Assembly (NCBI GenBank): GCA_964640945.1
Contig: CAZXIV010000002.1
Span: forward strand, 1 to 64,000
Direction of reading: 5' to 3'
DNA: 64,000 bases
Origin: JAGOUB01 sp964640945
GTDB taxonomy: Bacteria; Patescibacteriota; Gracilibacteria; Peribacterales; Peribacteraceae
This document shows, one piece after another, positions 23,048 to 32,236 of this stretch. Position 1 is the stretch's first letter. Every line of letters starts with the position of its first letter. The notes beneath the pieces are model-generated. The model was given only the letters and a program-made list of their open reading frames with translations, was not told the origin of the DNA and did no database searches. The position numbers and the translations under genes were made by a program.

Positions 23048-25351
23048 GTGCCATCGTCCCCCACTCCGATTACACTCTCGCCCGTGCCTGTCCTCGACAC
23101 GGATATCCTTCTCGGCCCCCTGAACCCCGAACAGCGCGCAGCCGCCGAGACGACCGAAGGGCCGGTGCTCATCTTGGCCGGCGCCGGCAGCGGCAAGACC
23201 AAAGCCCTGACGCACCGCATCGCCTATTTAATGAGCAAGGGCGTGGAGCCCTACCAAATCCTGGCCGTCACGTTCACCAATAAGGCCGCCCGCGAGATGA
23301 AGGACCGCATCCGCGCCCTCCTCCATTTAACCGGCGAGGACCAGAGCGACCTCATCACGCCGGGCGCCGGACGCATGCCCACCATGGGCACGTTCCACTC
23401 GGTGTGCGTGCGTATCCTCCGCCGCGACATCGAGCACCTCGGCCGCGACCGCAGCTTCGTCATCTACGACTCCGACGACCAAGAGCGCCTGATGAAGGAA
23501 GTACTCCGCGAGCAAAAGATCGACGAGTCGATGCTCAAACCCCGCGCCGCCCTCTCGGCCGTGAGCCGCTGGAAGTCGGAAGCCTACCTACCCAAAGACG
23601 CCCACACCCAGGCCACGAGCGCCCGCTTGGAGATGATGGCCAACGCGTATGCCTCCTATCAAAAAGCCATGATGGGCGCGAACGCCATGGATTTCGACGA
23701 CCTACTCCTGGAGACCGTTCGCCTCTTCCATGAATGCCCCGACGTGCTCGCGCGCTACCAGAACACCTGGCGCTACGTGCACGTAGACGAGTACCAAGAC
23801 ACGAACCACGTGCAGTACCTGCTCATCATGCTGCTGACGAAGACGCACAAGAACCTGTGCGTCATCGGCGACCCCGACCAGTCGATCTACGGTTTCCGCG
23901 GCGCCGACCTCCGGAACATCCTGGAGTTCGAGAAGGAATACCCCAACGCCAAGCGCATCACGCTCGAGCAGAACTACCGCTCGACGCAGCTCATCCTGAG
24001 CGCGGCTGACGCCGTCATCGCCCAGAACCCCAACCGCCCCAAGAAGACGATGCGCAGCGACCGCAAGGAAGGCCCGAAGGTGCTTATCCAGGAACTGCGC
24101 GACGAGCGCGGCGAAGCCGAAGAAGCCATCCGCGCGGCCAAGCAGCTGGCTAAGGAGGGCGTGCCGCTCTCGGACCAGGTGATCCTCTACCGCACCAACG
24201 CCCAGTCGCGTCTCTTTGAAGAAGCCTGCCTGCGCGAGGGTATGCCCTACCGCCTCTTGGGCGGCACCAAGTTTTACGCCCGCCGCGAAGTGAAGGACGT
24301 GCTCGCCTACCTGCACGCCATCTTGAATCCCAAGGATGTGCTCTCGCTCCTGCGCATTATCAATGTGCCCGCCCGCAAGATCGGCCAGACGACGCTCGAG
24401 AAGATTCAGGCGCACTGCCAGGCCGCCCAAATTTCTCTCTGGCAAGCCGTGCAAGACCCCGAGAGCATCCCCGGCCTGGATGCCGGCGTGAAGCAGCGCT
24501 TGGCCGTGTTTGCCGCGCTCATCTTGCGCTTCCGGAGCCTGGCCGACAGTAAGCGCGTGGGCGAACTCACGGACCAACTGCTCGACGCGCTCAACATGCA
24601 CCAGTGGCTGATGGAGGATGATGACGGCGAGGAACGCTGGCAGAACGTGCGCGAACTGCTCTCCGTTATGCAGAAATATGAGCACTTGGAACCCAAGGCG
24701 TCGCTCACAGCCTTTTTAGAAGAAGCCGCCCTCGTCTCGGAGGCGGACAAGCTCGGCGACGAAGACCGCCCCTCGCTCACGCTGATGACGGTGCACCTCT
24801 GCAAGGGCTTGGAGTACGAGCACGTGATGGTGGCCGGCTGCGAGGAGGGCATCTTCCCCCATAGTTCGAGCCTCTTGGACCGCGCCCAAATTGAGGAAGA
24901 ACGCCGCCTGATGTACGTCGCCATGACGCGCGCCAAGACACACCTGCGCCTACTCCTAACGCGCAGTCGCCTACTCTGGGGCCAGCGCCAGACCAACGCC
25001 AAGAGCCGCTTTCTTGATGATGTTCCGGCCGAGGTCTGCGAGCGCCGCAGCGACGACGTCCTCTCGGCTTTTGCTTGGGCCAGCGAGCGCGCGGTCACTC
25101 ATCCCAGCCGCTCCTCGGGCAAAAAGCTCGATCCCTTCGTGCAGCAGGAAGTGAGCATCGAGTTTAACCAGGATCTCGGCCAGGACGACGGCGAGTCGCA
25201 AGCGGAAGTGGATATCGGCTCGCGCATCGAACACCAAGTCTTCGGCCAAGGCACGGTCACGCGCCGCCGCGGCGATGTGATCGACGTGGCCTTCGACGAC
25301 GGCCGCCAAAAGACCCTTGCCCTCAGCGTCGCCAAAGTGCGGATACTTTGA
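23048..25351 (+). CDS. pcrA: UvrD/PcrA-type DNA helicase
   Basis: This superfamily 1A 3'-5' helicase serves repair and replication restart. The 767 residues contain the Q-motif (LNPEQRAAAE), Walker A AGAGSGKT (44-51), VTFTNKAAREM, Walker B VDEYQDTN, motif III GDPDQSIYGFRGAD, motif IV LEQNYRST, motif V MTVHLCKGLEYEHV (usually H-x-x-K/S-G-L-E) and motif VI VAMTRAK. A C-terminal PcrA/UvrD tudor-like segment (IEHQVFGQGTV) is present, as in PcrA-type proteins that touch RNA polymerase. Start GTG 23048. In an operon with the RmuC-like gene. Confidence 0.95.
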   Translation: MPSSPTPITLSPVPVLDTDILLGPLNPEQRAAAETTEGPVLILAGAGSGKTKALTHRIAYLMSKGVEPYQILAVTFTNKAAREMKDRIRALLHLTGEDQSDLITPGAGRMPTMGTFHSVCVRILRRDIEHLGRDRSFVIYDSDDQERLMKEVLREQKIDESMLKPRAALSAVSRWKSEAYLPKDAHTQATSARLEMMANAYASYQKAMMGANAMDFDDLLLETVRLFHECPDVLARYQNTWRYVHVDEYQDTNHVQYLLIMLLTKTHKNLCVIGDPDQSIYGFRGADLRNILEFEKEYPNAKRITLEQNYRSTQLILSAADAVIAQNPNRPKKTMRSDRKEGPKVLIQELRDERGEAEEAIRAAKQLAKEGVPLSDQVILYRTNAQSRLFEEACLREGMPYRLLGGTKFYARREVKDVLAYLHAILNPKDVLSLLRIINVPARKIGQTTLEKIQAHCQAAQISLWQAVQDPESIPGLDAGVKQRLAVFAALILRFRSLADSKRVGELTDQLLDALNMHQWLMEDDDGEERWQNVRELLSVMQKYEHLEPKASLTAFLEEAALVSEADKLGDEDRPSLTLMTVHLCKGLEYEHVMVAGCEEGIFPHSSSLLDRAQIEEERRLMYVAMTRAKTHLRLLLTRSRLLWGQRQTNAKSRFLDDVPAEVCERRSDDVLSAFAWASERAVTHPSRSSGKKLDPFVQQEVSIEFNQDLGQDDGESQAEVDIGSRIEHQVFGQGTVTRRRGDVIDVAFDDGRQKTLALSVAKVRIL

Positions 25352-25354
25352 ACC

Positions 25355-25397
25355 GACCCCCACCTTGCGATGGGGGTCAGAGGGACCCGAAGGTCCC
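25355..25397. terminator. Tandem hairpins between convergent genes
   Basis: GACCCCCA/TGGGGGTC (25355-25378) is followed directly by GGGACC-CGAA-GGTCCC (25382-25397). There is no U-run on either strand, so these may be weak or factor-assisted terminators for pcrA and the convergent small gene. Confidence 0.5.
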
Positions 25398-25403
25398 ACG
25401 CGA

Positions 25404-25781
25404 TTACTTTTTCATCGCGTCCGGCTTTTGCGGAACCTCGGAAGTGGCTCCCTCTGGGATGCCAATGTGGACCTCAGGAGTGAAAAACGTGCCACCGAGG
25501 CGAATTGTCACCTTTGCGCCACCGACGTTGGCCACCTTCGGGGTGTGGCCGCGGACAATCAATTTTTGGCCGCCGTCCGCCGTCTTCTCGACGACGATCG
25601 TCGGCGACTTACTGATAACCTTGGACTTCTCCGGCATGTACTCCATGCCCGGGGGTAGCACAATGACGGCATCCTTGCCCGCCATATAGACCTTGATCAC
25701 CGGCGGGACAGAGGCAGGCTGTTGGGCCGCAGCGGCTGCGACGAGCAACAACGTGACGGCGACAGCACAGAAACGAACCAT
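25404..25781 (-). CDS. Small secreted protein, unknown
   Basis: ATG 25781 gives 125 residues. A clear signal peptide (MVRFCAVAVTLLLVAAAAA, cleavage near residue 20) is followed by a beta-rich soluble domain with proline at both ends. An AGGAG seven bases upstream supports this start over the longer frame to 25865. It is divergent from the carotenoid operon, with a palindrome between them. Function unknown; a link to the carotenoid genes is only positional. Confidence 0.7.
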   Translation of the reverse strand: MVRFCAVAVTLLLVAAAAAQQPASVPPVIKVYMAGKDAVIVLPPGMEYMPEKSKVISKSPTIVVEKTADGGQKLIVRGHTPKVANVGGAKVTIRLGGTFFTPEVHIGIPEGATSEVPQKPDAMKK

Positions 25782-25839
25782 ACGAGATCTCCTACAAAAA
25801 AAACGGACTAGTGGTGAGAAAGTAACGCTATCTATATTA

Positions 25840-25862
25840 TACAATATATAATACATATTGTA
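25840..25862. promoter_or_regulatory. AT-rich palindrome between divergent genes
   Basis: TACAATAT and ATATTGTA flank a 7-base AT-rich centre. It is positioned between the small secreted gene and the carotenoid operon and looks like a dimeric repressor or activator site. No regulator gene lies next to it. Confidence 0.45.
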
Positions 25863-25918
25863 CATTTAGAGATTCTGGCCTAGATGCGGCCGAAAGGGGC
25901 CATCCCTATACTTCCGCT

Positions 25919-26989
25919 GTGGAAACGCGCACCAGTTTCGTCGCAAGATTTACTCCCGCCTTCGAGATAGAGGTGGCCCGCCTGTGCGCGGCGATGACCA
26001 GCGTGTCGACCGATCCCTGCATCCGCGAGACCTACGGCCAAGTGCAGGCGCTGGCCGCCGGCAGCGCCAAACGCATCCGCCCCTACGTAGCCTCACTCCT
26101 CTTTCGTGACGCGGCCGGCACTAACTCGGACGCGCCGATCATGCCGGCACTCGTCGCCCTCGAGGCCTTCCATCTCTTTGCGCTCGTCCACGACGACATC
26201 ATGGATGACGCCGACGAGCGCTACGGCATCCGGACGCTGCACGCCTTCATCCGCGAACGCGAGCAGGCCCGTTTGGGCGCGCGCGGCGCCGACCAGCTCG
26301 GCCGCGCCCACGCCATCCTCGCCGGGGACGCCCTCCTCACACTCGTCCATGATCTCTTCGTCCGCCTGGCAGAAGAGCAACCGACCCTGCCCGTCACGAC
26401 CGCCCATCGCTTACTTATCAAAGTGAGCCACGAGATCGTCACCGGCCAGCACCTCGATATCGCCTTCACGGTCCGCCCGGATTGCGCCGAAGCCGACATC
26501 ATCCAACGCCACCACCTCAAGACCGCGCTCTATACCTTCGCTCGGCCGATGCAAATCGGCGCCGTGCTCGGCGGAGGAAAGAAAGACACGCTCGTCTTTT
26601 GCGAGGCCTTCGGTTCCGCCCTAGGCGTCGGTTTCCAGCTGGAGGACGACTTGCTCGACCTGCTCGGAGACGAGGCTGAGACCGGCAAGACGCCAGGTAT
26701 CGACATCACCCAGTGCCAGCACACGCTGCTCACCCAGCACGTAAAGGAGCGCGGCACACCCGAGCAGAAAGCCCTTCTCACCACGCTCTGGGGCAAACAT
26801 TTTGCGGCCGGCGACTTGGCCAACGCCCGGACGCTCTTTACCGAAAGCGGGGCCGTGGACGCCCTCCGCGCCAAGGCCACCGCCGCCTTCGACGAGGCCG
26901 ACCGACTGCTGGCTCAGTGCCCTCTGCAACCGGCCACCAAGGAAACGCTCGGCGGCCTGGTGTCATTCTTGCGCCAACGCCTGCCATGA
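25919..26989 (+). CDS. Polyprenyl (probably geranylgeranyl) diphosphate synthase
   Basis: This enzyme chains isopentenyl units onto an allylic diphosphate. The 356 residues have the first aspartate-rich motif DDIMD (92-96) and the second in QLEDDLLDLLGD (about 240-250), with the usual helical fold. Bulkiness before the first motif is typical of short-chain enzymes making C20, but product length cannot be fixed by eye. TATACT ends six bases before the GTG start (leaderless). It is first of five genes joined by short overlaps; by context it supplies GGPP for carotenoids (crtE role). Confidence 0.88.
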   Translation: METRTSFVARFTPAFEIEVARLCAAMTSVSTDPCIRETYGQVQALAAGSAKRIRPYVASLLFRDAAGTNSDAPIMPALVALEAFHLFALVHDDIMDDADERYGIRTLHAFIREREQARLGARGADQLGRAHAILAGDALLTLVHDLFVRLAEEQPTLPVTTAHRLLIKVSHEIVTGQHLDIAFTVRPDCAEADIIQRHHLKTALYTFARPMQIGAVLGGGKKDTLVFCEAFGSALGVGFQLEDDLLDLLGDEAETGKTPGIDITQCQHTLLTQHVKERGTPEQKALLTTLWGKHFAAGDLANARTLFTESGAVDALRAKATAAFDEADRLLAQCPLQPATKETLGGLVSFLRQRLP

Positions 26990-27852
26990 CCGCCTGGTCG
27001 CGCCCCGAGGATGTGGCGGTCTGCGCGGCCATCCAACGCCGTCACGCGTCCACCTACGCCCTGGCCACGCGCTTCTTCCCGCCGCGTGTACGCGCCGCCA
27101 CCCAGGTGTTCTACGCCTTCGTGCGGACGGCCGATGACTTGGTCGATGAGCCGACCGATCCCGATCCCGAGGCGGTCCGCGCGATATTCGAGGACTGGAC
27201 CGCTCGCTGGCACGCCGCCTACGCCGGCGCACCCTCGGACGATCCCGTCATCCGCGCCTCAGCCGCGCTCTTCCGCGAAGAAGAATTGCCGCTCGCCGAC
27301 GCCGACGCCTTCTTGGCGGCCATGCGCCGCGACCTCGACTGCAAGCGCTACGGAACCTACGACGAGCTGATGCGCGGCTACGTCTATGGCTCGGCCGCCG
27401 TCATCGGCCAGGTGATGGCCCGACTCTGCGGCGCGCAGGACGAAGCCACGCTCGTCACCGCCCGCCAGCTCGGCGAGGCGATGCAACTGACAAACTTCCT
27501 CCGCGATGTACGCGCCGACCTGCTGCAGCGCGAGCGCCTCTACCTAGCCGACGAGGACTTGGTCTTCTACGGTGTGAGCGACGCCGATATCCGCGCCGGC
27601 CGCCTGACGCCGGGTTTCAAAGACCTAATGCGCGAGTACGTCCGCCGGGCACGTACACTGTATATCTCCGCCGACGCCGGCATCCCCCGCCTGCCGCCCT
27701 ACGCGCAGAAAGCGGTCCGCCTGAGCCGCATCCTCTACGCCCGCATCCTCGACCAGATCGAAGCCCAGGACTACGACGTCTTCACGCGCCGCGCCTCGGT
27801 GCCCCCGCTTCGAAAACTTTTCACTGCCGCCCGCATCCTCCTCCTGCCGTGA
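26986..27852 (+). CDS. crtB: Phytoene synthase
   Basis: CrtB condenses two GGPP to phytoene. The 288 residues show the squalene/phytoene synthase motifs AFVRTADDLVDEP (about 41-53, the first Asp-rich site) and the second, GEAMQLTNFLRDVRADL (about 164-180). The ATG overlaps the stop of the synthase before it (ATGA), and its own stop overlaps the next GTG, indicating a tightly coupled operon. A longer in-frame upstream extension lies inside the previous gene and is rejected. Confidence 0.93.
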   Translation: MTAWSRPEDVAVCAAIQRRHASTYALATRFFPPRVRAATQVFYAFVRTADDLVDEPTDPDPEAVRAIFEDWTARWHAAYAGAPSDDPVIRASAALFREEELPLADADAFLAAMRRDLDCKRYGTYDELMRGYVYGSAAVIGQVMARLCGAQDEATLVTARQLGEAMQLTNFLRDVRADLLQRERLYLADEDLVFYGVSDADIRAGRLTPGFKDLMREYVRRARTLYISADAGIPRLPPYAQKAVRLSRILYARILDQIEAQDYDVFTRRASVPPLRKLFTAARILLLP

Positions 27853-29354
27853 GCCAGCCAACCGTCATCATCGGCTCAGGCATCGGCGGCCTAGCGCTCG
27901 CCTGCCTACTCGGTCAGCGCGGGGAAGAGGTGCTGGTACTTGAGAAGAACGAACAGCCCGGCGGCCGCGCCAGCCTGCTGGAAATAGATGGCTTCCGCTT
28001 CGATATGGGTCCCTCGTGGTACCTCATGCCCGAAGTGTTCGAACACTTCTTCGCGCTCCTCGGTGAAAAGATCGGCGACCATTTGCAGCTGGAGCGCCTG
28101 ACCCCGAGCTACCGCGTCTTCTTTCCGGGCCAGCCCGAGCCGGTTGATATCCACTCCAATTTAGAGAAGGACCTGGCCACTTTCGAACGGCTGGAGCCCG
28201 GCTGCACGCAAAATCTCCTGGCCTACCTAGACGAAGCCAAACGAAAATACGAGTTCTCGCTCCAGAATGTGCTCTACCGGAACGTCGATTCGATCTTCGA
28301 CCTGATGCGGCCCGAGTACGCCGAGCACGCTAAAGGGCTGAAATTACTGCGCTCGATGGACCGCTACACCAAGTCGATGTTCAAGAGCGAGGAGCTCCGG
28401 CAGATCCTGCAGTACTCGCTGGTATTCCTCGGGAACTCGCCGAAGAACTGCCCGGCGCTCTACAGCATCATGACGCACATCGACATGGCCCAGGGCGTCT
28501 TCTATCCCCAGGGCGGCCTCACGACCGTCATCGCCGCGCTCGTGAAGCTAGCCAAGGCCCGCGGGGTGAAGATCCGCTGCGATGCCGAAGTGACGCGCAT
28601 CGAGACAGAGGGCAAACGCGCCACGGGCGTCGTACTCGCCTCGGGCGAACGCCTCGCCGCCGACCGGGTGGTGAGTAACGCCGACCGCCACTGGACCGAT
28701 ACGGTGTTACTCCCGCCCCTGAAAGGCAATACCAGCGAGCGCTACTGGAAAAAGGCCGTCCTGGCGCCATCGGCGCACATCCTGTATCTCGGCGTCCGCG
28801 GCCGCTGTGAGAGCCTGGCGCACCATAACTTCATCTTCGCGAAGGATTGGGACCGTCACTTCGAGACCATCTTCGGTCAGGCGGCCTGGCCCGATGAACC
28901 GTGCGTGTACGTCAGCGCTCCTAGCCGCACCGATCCCGGCGTCGCCCCACCTGACTGCGAGAATTTATTCGTCCTCGTGCCGCTGGCGCCGGGCTTCGAG
29001 CGGCCGGAGAGCGAACAACTCGCCTTCGAGGAACGGCTGCTCGCGCTGATGGAAAAGAATTTGCGCCTGCCGGGATTGCGCGAGCGCCTCATCGTTCGCC
29101 GCCGCTTCACGGTCCAGGACTTTCGCGAGCGCTACCACAGCGTCCGCGGGACGGCCTTGGGCTTGGCCCACACCCTGCGCCAAACCTCACTGCTCAGACC
29201 CGGAAATCGCCACAAAACCCTCGAGAACCTCGATTATGTGGGTGCCGGCACCGTCCCAGGCATCGGTTTGCCGGTGTGTCTCATCAGTGCGGAGCTGGCG
29301 TTGAAGCGCCACATCGGCGATGATTCAGGGCGTCCCCTGCCCTGCCCATGCTGA
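27849..29354 (+). CDS. crtI: Phytoene desaturase
   Basis: CrtI introduces double bands into phytoene, usually four steps to lycopene, using FAD. The 501 residues begin with the Rossmann motif TVIIGSGIGGLALA, and EKNEQPGGRAS and FDMGPSWYLMP follow. The C-terminal family signature is near residues 465-485 (TVPGIGLPVCLISAELA). Length is normal. GTG start coupled to crtB (GTGA); overlaps the following gene by seven bases. Confidence 0.94.
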   Translation: MSQPTVIIGSGIGGLALACLLGQRGEEVLVLEKNEQPGGRASLLEIDGFRFDMGPSWYLMPEVFEHFFALLGEKIGDHLQLERLTPSYRVFFPGQPEPVDIHSNLEKDLATFERLEPGCTQNLLAYLDEAKRKYEFSLQNVLYRNVDSIFDLMRPEYAEHAKGLKLLRSMDRYTKSMFKSEELRQILQYSLVFLGNSPKNCPALYSIMTHIDMAQGVFYPQGGLTTVIAALVKLAKARGVKIRCDAEVTRIETEGKRATGVVLASGERLAADRVVSNADRHWTDTVLLPPLKGNTSERYWKKAVLAPSAHILYLGVRGRCESLAHHNFIFAKDWDRHFETIFGQAAWPDEPCVYVSAPSRTDPGVAPPDCENLFVLVPLAPGFERPESEQLAFEERLLALMEKNLRLPGLRERLIVRRRFTVQDFRERYHSVRGTALGLAHTLRQTSLLRPGNRHKTLENLDYVGAGTVPGIGLPVCLISAELALKRHIGDDSGRPLPCPC

Positions 29355-30172
29355 AGACCCTCCTCGTCATCTCGCGCCCCCGCTTCTGGCTCTACCTGGC
29401 CGGCCCCGCGCTAGTGGGTCTCGCCGCCAGCGAGAATATCTGGAACGCATTGTCGCACTGGCAAATCGTCCTCTTCCTCCTCGCTTGGACGCTGCCGGCC
29501 AATCTCTTCCTCTACGGCGTGAACGATCTGGCCGACGCCGATACCGACGCGGAGAATCCCAAGAAGTCCGAGTACGAGCACCGCCTGAAGAAGAGCGAGC
29601 AGAAGCCGCTCGTCATCGCCATCTGTGCCTCAATGCTCCTCTTGGCTATCTCCGCCTTCCTCGTCGGTTCTCTCGGCGCGATGGCTTGGACCGCGGTCTT
29701 TTTGATCCTCGGTGTTAGCTACAGCCTGCCGCCCCAGCGTTTCAAGGCCGTGGCCTTCGCTGACTCCGCCAGTAACATTCTCTACGTTGCCGCCGGCTTC
29801 GCGATGGCGGGCGCCGTGGGCCTCTCCATACCGGTCATCGTCATTATCGCCGCCTGGGCCTGGGCCGCGGCCATGCATCTCTTCTCCGCCATCCCCGACA
29901 TCACCCCCGATACGCAGGCAGGCCTCCGCACTACCGCCGTCGTTCTGGGACGCCAAGACTCATTACTCCTCTGCTTGGCGCTGTGGTTCCTGGCCGATCA
30001 AGTGGCCCTGCACCTGGGTTTCAGCGTCGTCGGTCTTTTGGGCCTCATCTACGCCATCATCCCGATTGTGCTCGTGGCCCGGCCCGAGTTGCCGGTGTTC
30101 GCCGTCTACCGCTGGATGCCGGTGGTAAACACCATCGTCGGCCTCGTCCTCTTCTTCACGCTGGCGCTGTGA
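29348..30172 (+). CDS. UbiA-family prenyltransferase, lycopene-elongase-like
   Basis: The 274-residue membrane protein has about eight helices and the UbiA aspartate motif NLFLYGVNDLADADTD (about 55-70), followed by the second site near DITPDTQAG (residue 183). The opening SRPRFWLYLAGPALVG and NPKK are close to what I recall of CrtEb/LbtBC-type lycopene elongases, which add C5 units to lycopene to make C45/C50 carotenoids. With no cyclase in the operon, an acyclic C50 product is the best guess. A chlorophyll or quinone substrate is less likely by context. Confidence 0.8.
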   Translation: MLKTLLVISRPRFWLYLAGPALVGLAASENIWNALSHWQIVLFLLAWTLPANLFLYGVNDLADADTDAENPKKSEYEHRLKKSEQKPLVIAICASMLLLAISAFLVGSLGAMAWTAVFLILGVSYSLPPQRFKAVAFADSASNILYVAAGFAMAGAVGLSIPVIVIIAAWAWAAAMHLFSAIPDITPDTQAGLRTTAVVLGRQDSLLLCLALWFLADQVALHLGFSVVGLLGLIYAIIPIVLVARPELPVFAVYRWMPVVNTIVGLVLFFTLAL

Positions 30173-30918
30173 GCGCGGACGCCGCCCCGATACGGGTGAG
30201 CGTGATTATCCCGGCCCTGGAAGAAGAACACTGGCTGCCGCTGCTCCTAAGCGATCTGGCCCGCCAAACGCTGAAGCCGGCGGAAATTTTGGTCGTGGAC
30301 GGCGGTTCGGCCGACCGCACGCGCGACGTGGCCGCTACCGGCGGCGCGACCGTGATCGCATCGCCGCGGGGCGTCGGCCATCAGCGCGATCTGGGCGGAC
30401 ACACCGCCACGGGTAACCTGCTCGTCTTCCTGGACGCGGATACCCGCCTAGAACCTGGTACGCTCGCGGCGCTCGTCGCCGCTTTCACTCAAAAGCGCGC
30501 CGATTGCGCCTGCCCGCGCTTCCGGCCCTGGCGCTCGACAGTGGCTATCCGCGCCATCTTCGCGGTGTTCAACGCCATGTTCTGGCTGCTGCAGAAACTC
30601 GTCGCCTCGGGCGCGGGCTGCTGCATCGTGGTGACGGCCGCACACTTCCAGCGGATCGGCGGCTTCCGCTCGGATACCGTGTACGACGATATCGCCTTCA
30701 TCCGCGCCGCCTCGCGCGCGGGACGATTCAGCATCTTGCCCGTGGATGTCTTTGTCTCCGACCGGCGCTTCCGCCGCGAAGGGACGCTCGTCGTCCTCCT
30801 GCGCTGGCTGGCGCTCTGCCCATTTTTCTTCTTGGGGATCTTCAAGATCCAGCGACTGATCCCCTACCGCTTTGCCCATTACCAGGAGAAAAGCGAGAAT
30901 CAGCCGCTGGAGAGGTGA
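30169..30918 (+). CDS. Family 2 glycosyltransferase, probably carotenoid-linked
   Basis: The 249 residues start from GTG 30169, which overlaps the previous stop (GTGA). The GT-A core has VSVIIPALEEE, VVDGGSADRT and the DxD-type FLDADTR (about 87-93), and hydrophobic helices at about 140-160 and 210-230 anchor it to the membrane. It resembles the CrtQ-like enzymes that glycosylate carotenoid acids or alcohols. Position at the end of the operon suggests it adds sugar to the elongated carotenoid; the acceptor is an inference. Confidence 0.78.
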   Translation: MSADAAPIRVSVIIPALEEEHWLPLLLSDLARQTLKPAEILVVDGGSADRTRDVAATGGATVIASPRGVGHQRDLGGHTATGNLLVFLDADTRLEPGTLAALVAAFTQKRADCACPRFRPWRSTVAIRAIFAVFNAMFWLLQKLVASGAGCCIVVTAAHFQRIGGFRSDTVYDDIAFIRAASRAGRFSILPVDVFVSDRRFRREGTLVVLLRWLALCPFFFLGIFKIQRLIPYRFAHYQEKSENQPLER

Positions 30919-32148
30919 TCACTGCGTAAAGCGGGGGCCGACGCCGAGTGGCGATTCGAGGTCCACCCAATCATAGGTCGTGATGCCGTCGGTCCAAGTG
31001 ATGACGCCGGGCGCCGAAACGGAGCCCGATTCGCCGAGCGAGAGCTGTACGTAGGCCAAGTTCGGCGTGCCGATGATGGCTACGTCGCCGTAGACACGCA
31101 GGCGAACGGAGCTGTTCTTCGGGATGGAGCCGATGCCGGCAGGCAGGCTATTGCAGATCACCTGGTTACTGGAGACGGAGCACGTGGTGGAGGTCGCGCC
31201 GTCGGCGGCCTGCAGGCGGACGTTCGTCAGGCTGATACCGGCTTGTGAGAGCGTGAAGGTCAGATCTGACAAACGCACCGCCGCCTCGCCATCGCTCGTT
31301 TCGGCTGAGACGTTAAAATCCCACAGTAACTGGCTAGCGCCCGTAGTGAGCGGCCAGTTGCCGACTGTGTTGGCTGAGGTGACGATGCCAGTAATGCGGC
31401 CGCGGGCCGTTTGCGAGGCAGGCAGCGTCTCAGTGGAAGTGACACTATAGTGCTCGGTGCTCCAATCGCCGGTGGCCTCGAGCGTCACTTGGTCGATGCC
31501 GATGGTCTCGCCGCCGCTACCGCCGCTATCCTTATTGCTCAACACGCCGCGGATGTAGATGGTGGCGTCGTTGCCTTTGTTGATCATAAAAGCGCCCAGA
31601 GAGATGGTGGCGCGGTAGCGCATGGGCTGCGAGGCGTCGCGCGTGGCGGTGGCCAGCAATTGACCATTAAGAGCGTAGATGCGGATCGCCTCCAGCGAGG
31701 CGACGGGGCCATTGAGCTCAACCGTAACAGCATCGGCCGTCAGCGGCTCCTGCAGACTCGTGAAGCGAACGACGGCCAGCGTGGGCGTCGCCTTACCTAA
31801 AAGCAGGAGACGCGACTGCACCGGCTCGGCCGTGATGGGATCAAAACCCGGCTGGGACGAGGTGGAAGAGGAGCGGCTTGAGGACGAGTGCGACGACGAT
31901 GAGGACGAGCTCGGGGGGCGAATGATGGGGCCTTGAGACGAGGACGACGAGGTACTCATTGAGGAAAGCCGACGGCAGGCGGCCGGACGGCGCTGAGCCA
32001 GTGGTGTGGCGCAAAAGCGCTCAAGGCGCTGCCGCATGGAACGCGCAAAGATTCCCTCCGCCTGGGCAGCGGGCGACTCAAATGCCAACGGCGCTAGGAG
32101 AGGCAGCGCAGCGATGGCGATGGCAGTGAAAAGAAGTCGGCGGTTCAT
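30919..32148 (-). CDS. Secreted protein with serine-rich linker and beta-rich domain
   Basis: The 409 residues start at ATG 32148 with a signal peptide (MNRRLLFTAIAIAALPLLAP, cleavage near residue 30). A cysteine-containing helical segment, a serine-run linker (about 65-100) and a long beta-rich domain of about 300 residues follow, with two cysteines that could pair. This looks like a cell-surface or extracellular protein. The ATG lies opposite the rsmA region, and the last codon meets the end of the carotenoid operon directly. Family not recognised. Confidence 0.75.
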   Translation of the reverse strand: MNRRLLFTAIAIAALPLLAPLAFESPAAQAEGIFARSMRQRLERFCATPLAQRRPAACRRLSSMSTSSSSSQGPIIRPPSSSSSSSHSSSSRSSSTSSQPGFDPITAEPVQSRLLLLGKATPTLAVVRFTSLQEPLTADAVTVELNGPVASLEAIRIYALNGQLLATATRDASQPMRYRATISLGAFMINKGNDATIYIRGVLSNKDSGGSGGETIGIDQVTLEATGDWSTEHYSVTSTETLPASQTARGRITGIVTSANTVGNWPLTTGASQLLWDFNVSAETSDGEAAVRLSDLTFTLSQAGISLTNVRLQAADGATSTTCSVSSNQVICNSLPAGIGSIPKNSSVRLRVYGDVAIIGTPNLAYVQLSLGESGSVSAPGVITWTDGITTYDWVDLESPLGVGPRFTQ

Positions 32149-32236
32149 AGTGAGTGGGGAACGGGCGGAAACAAAGTCTGGCACTCAAGAAGACGAAGTA
32201 AAAGGATTTTCCTTACTTTACGCGCCGGGCGCTTCC

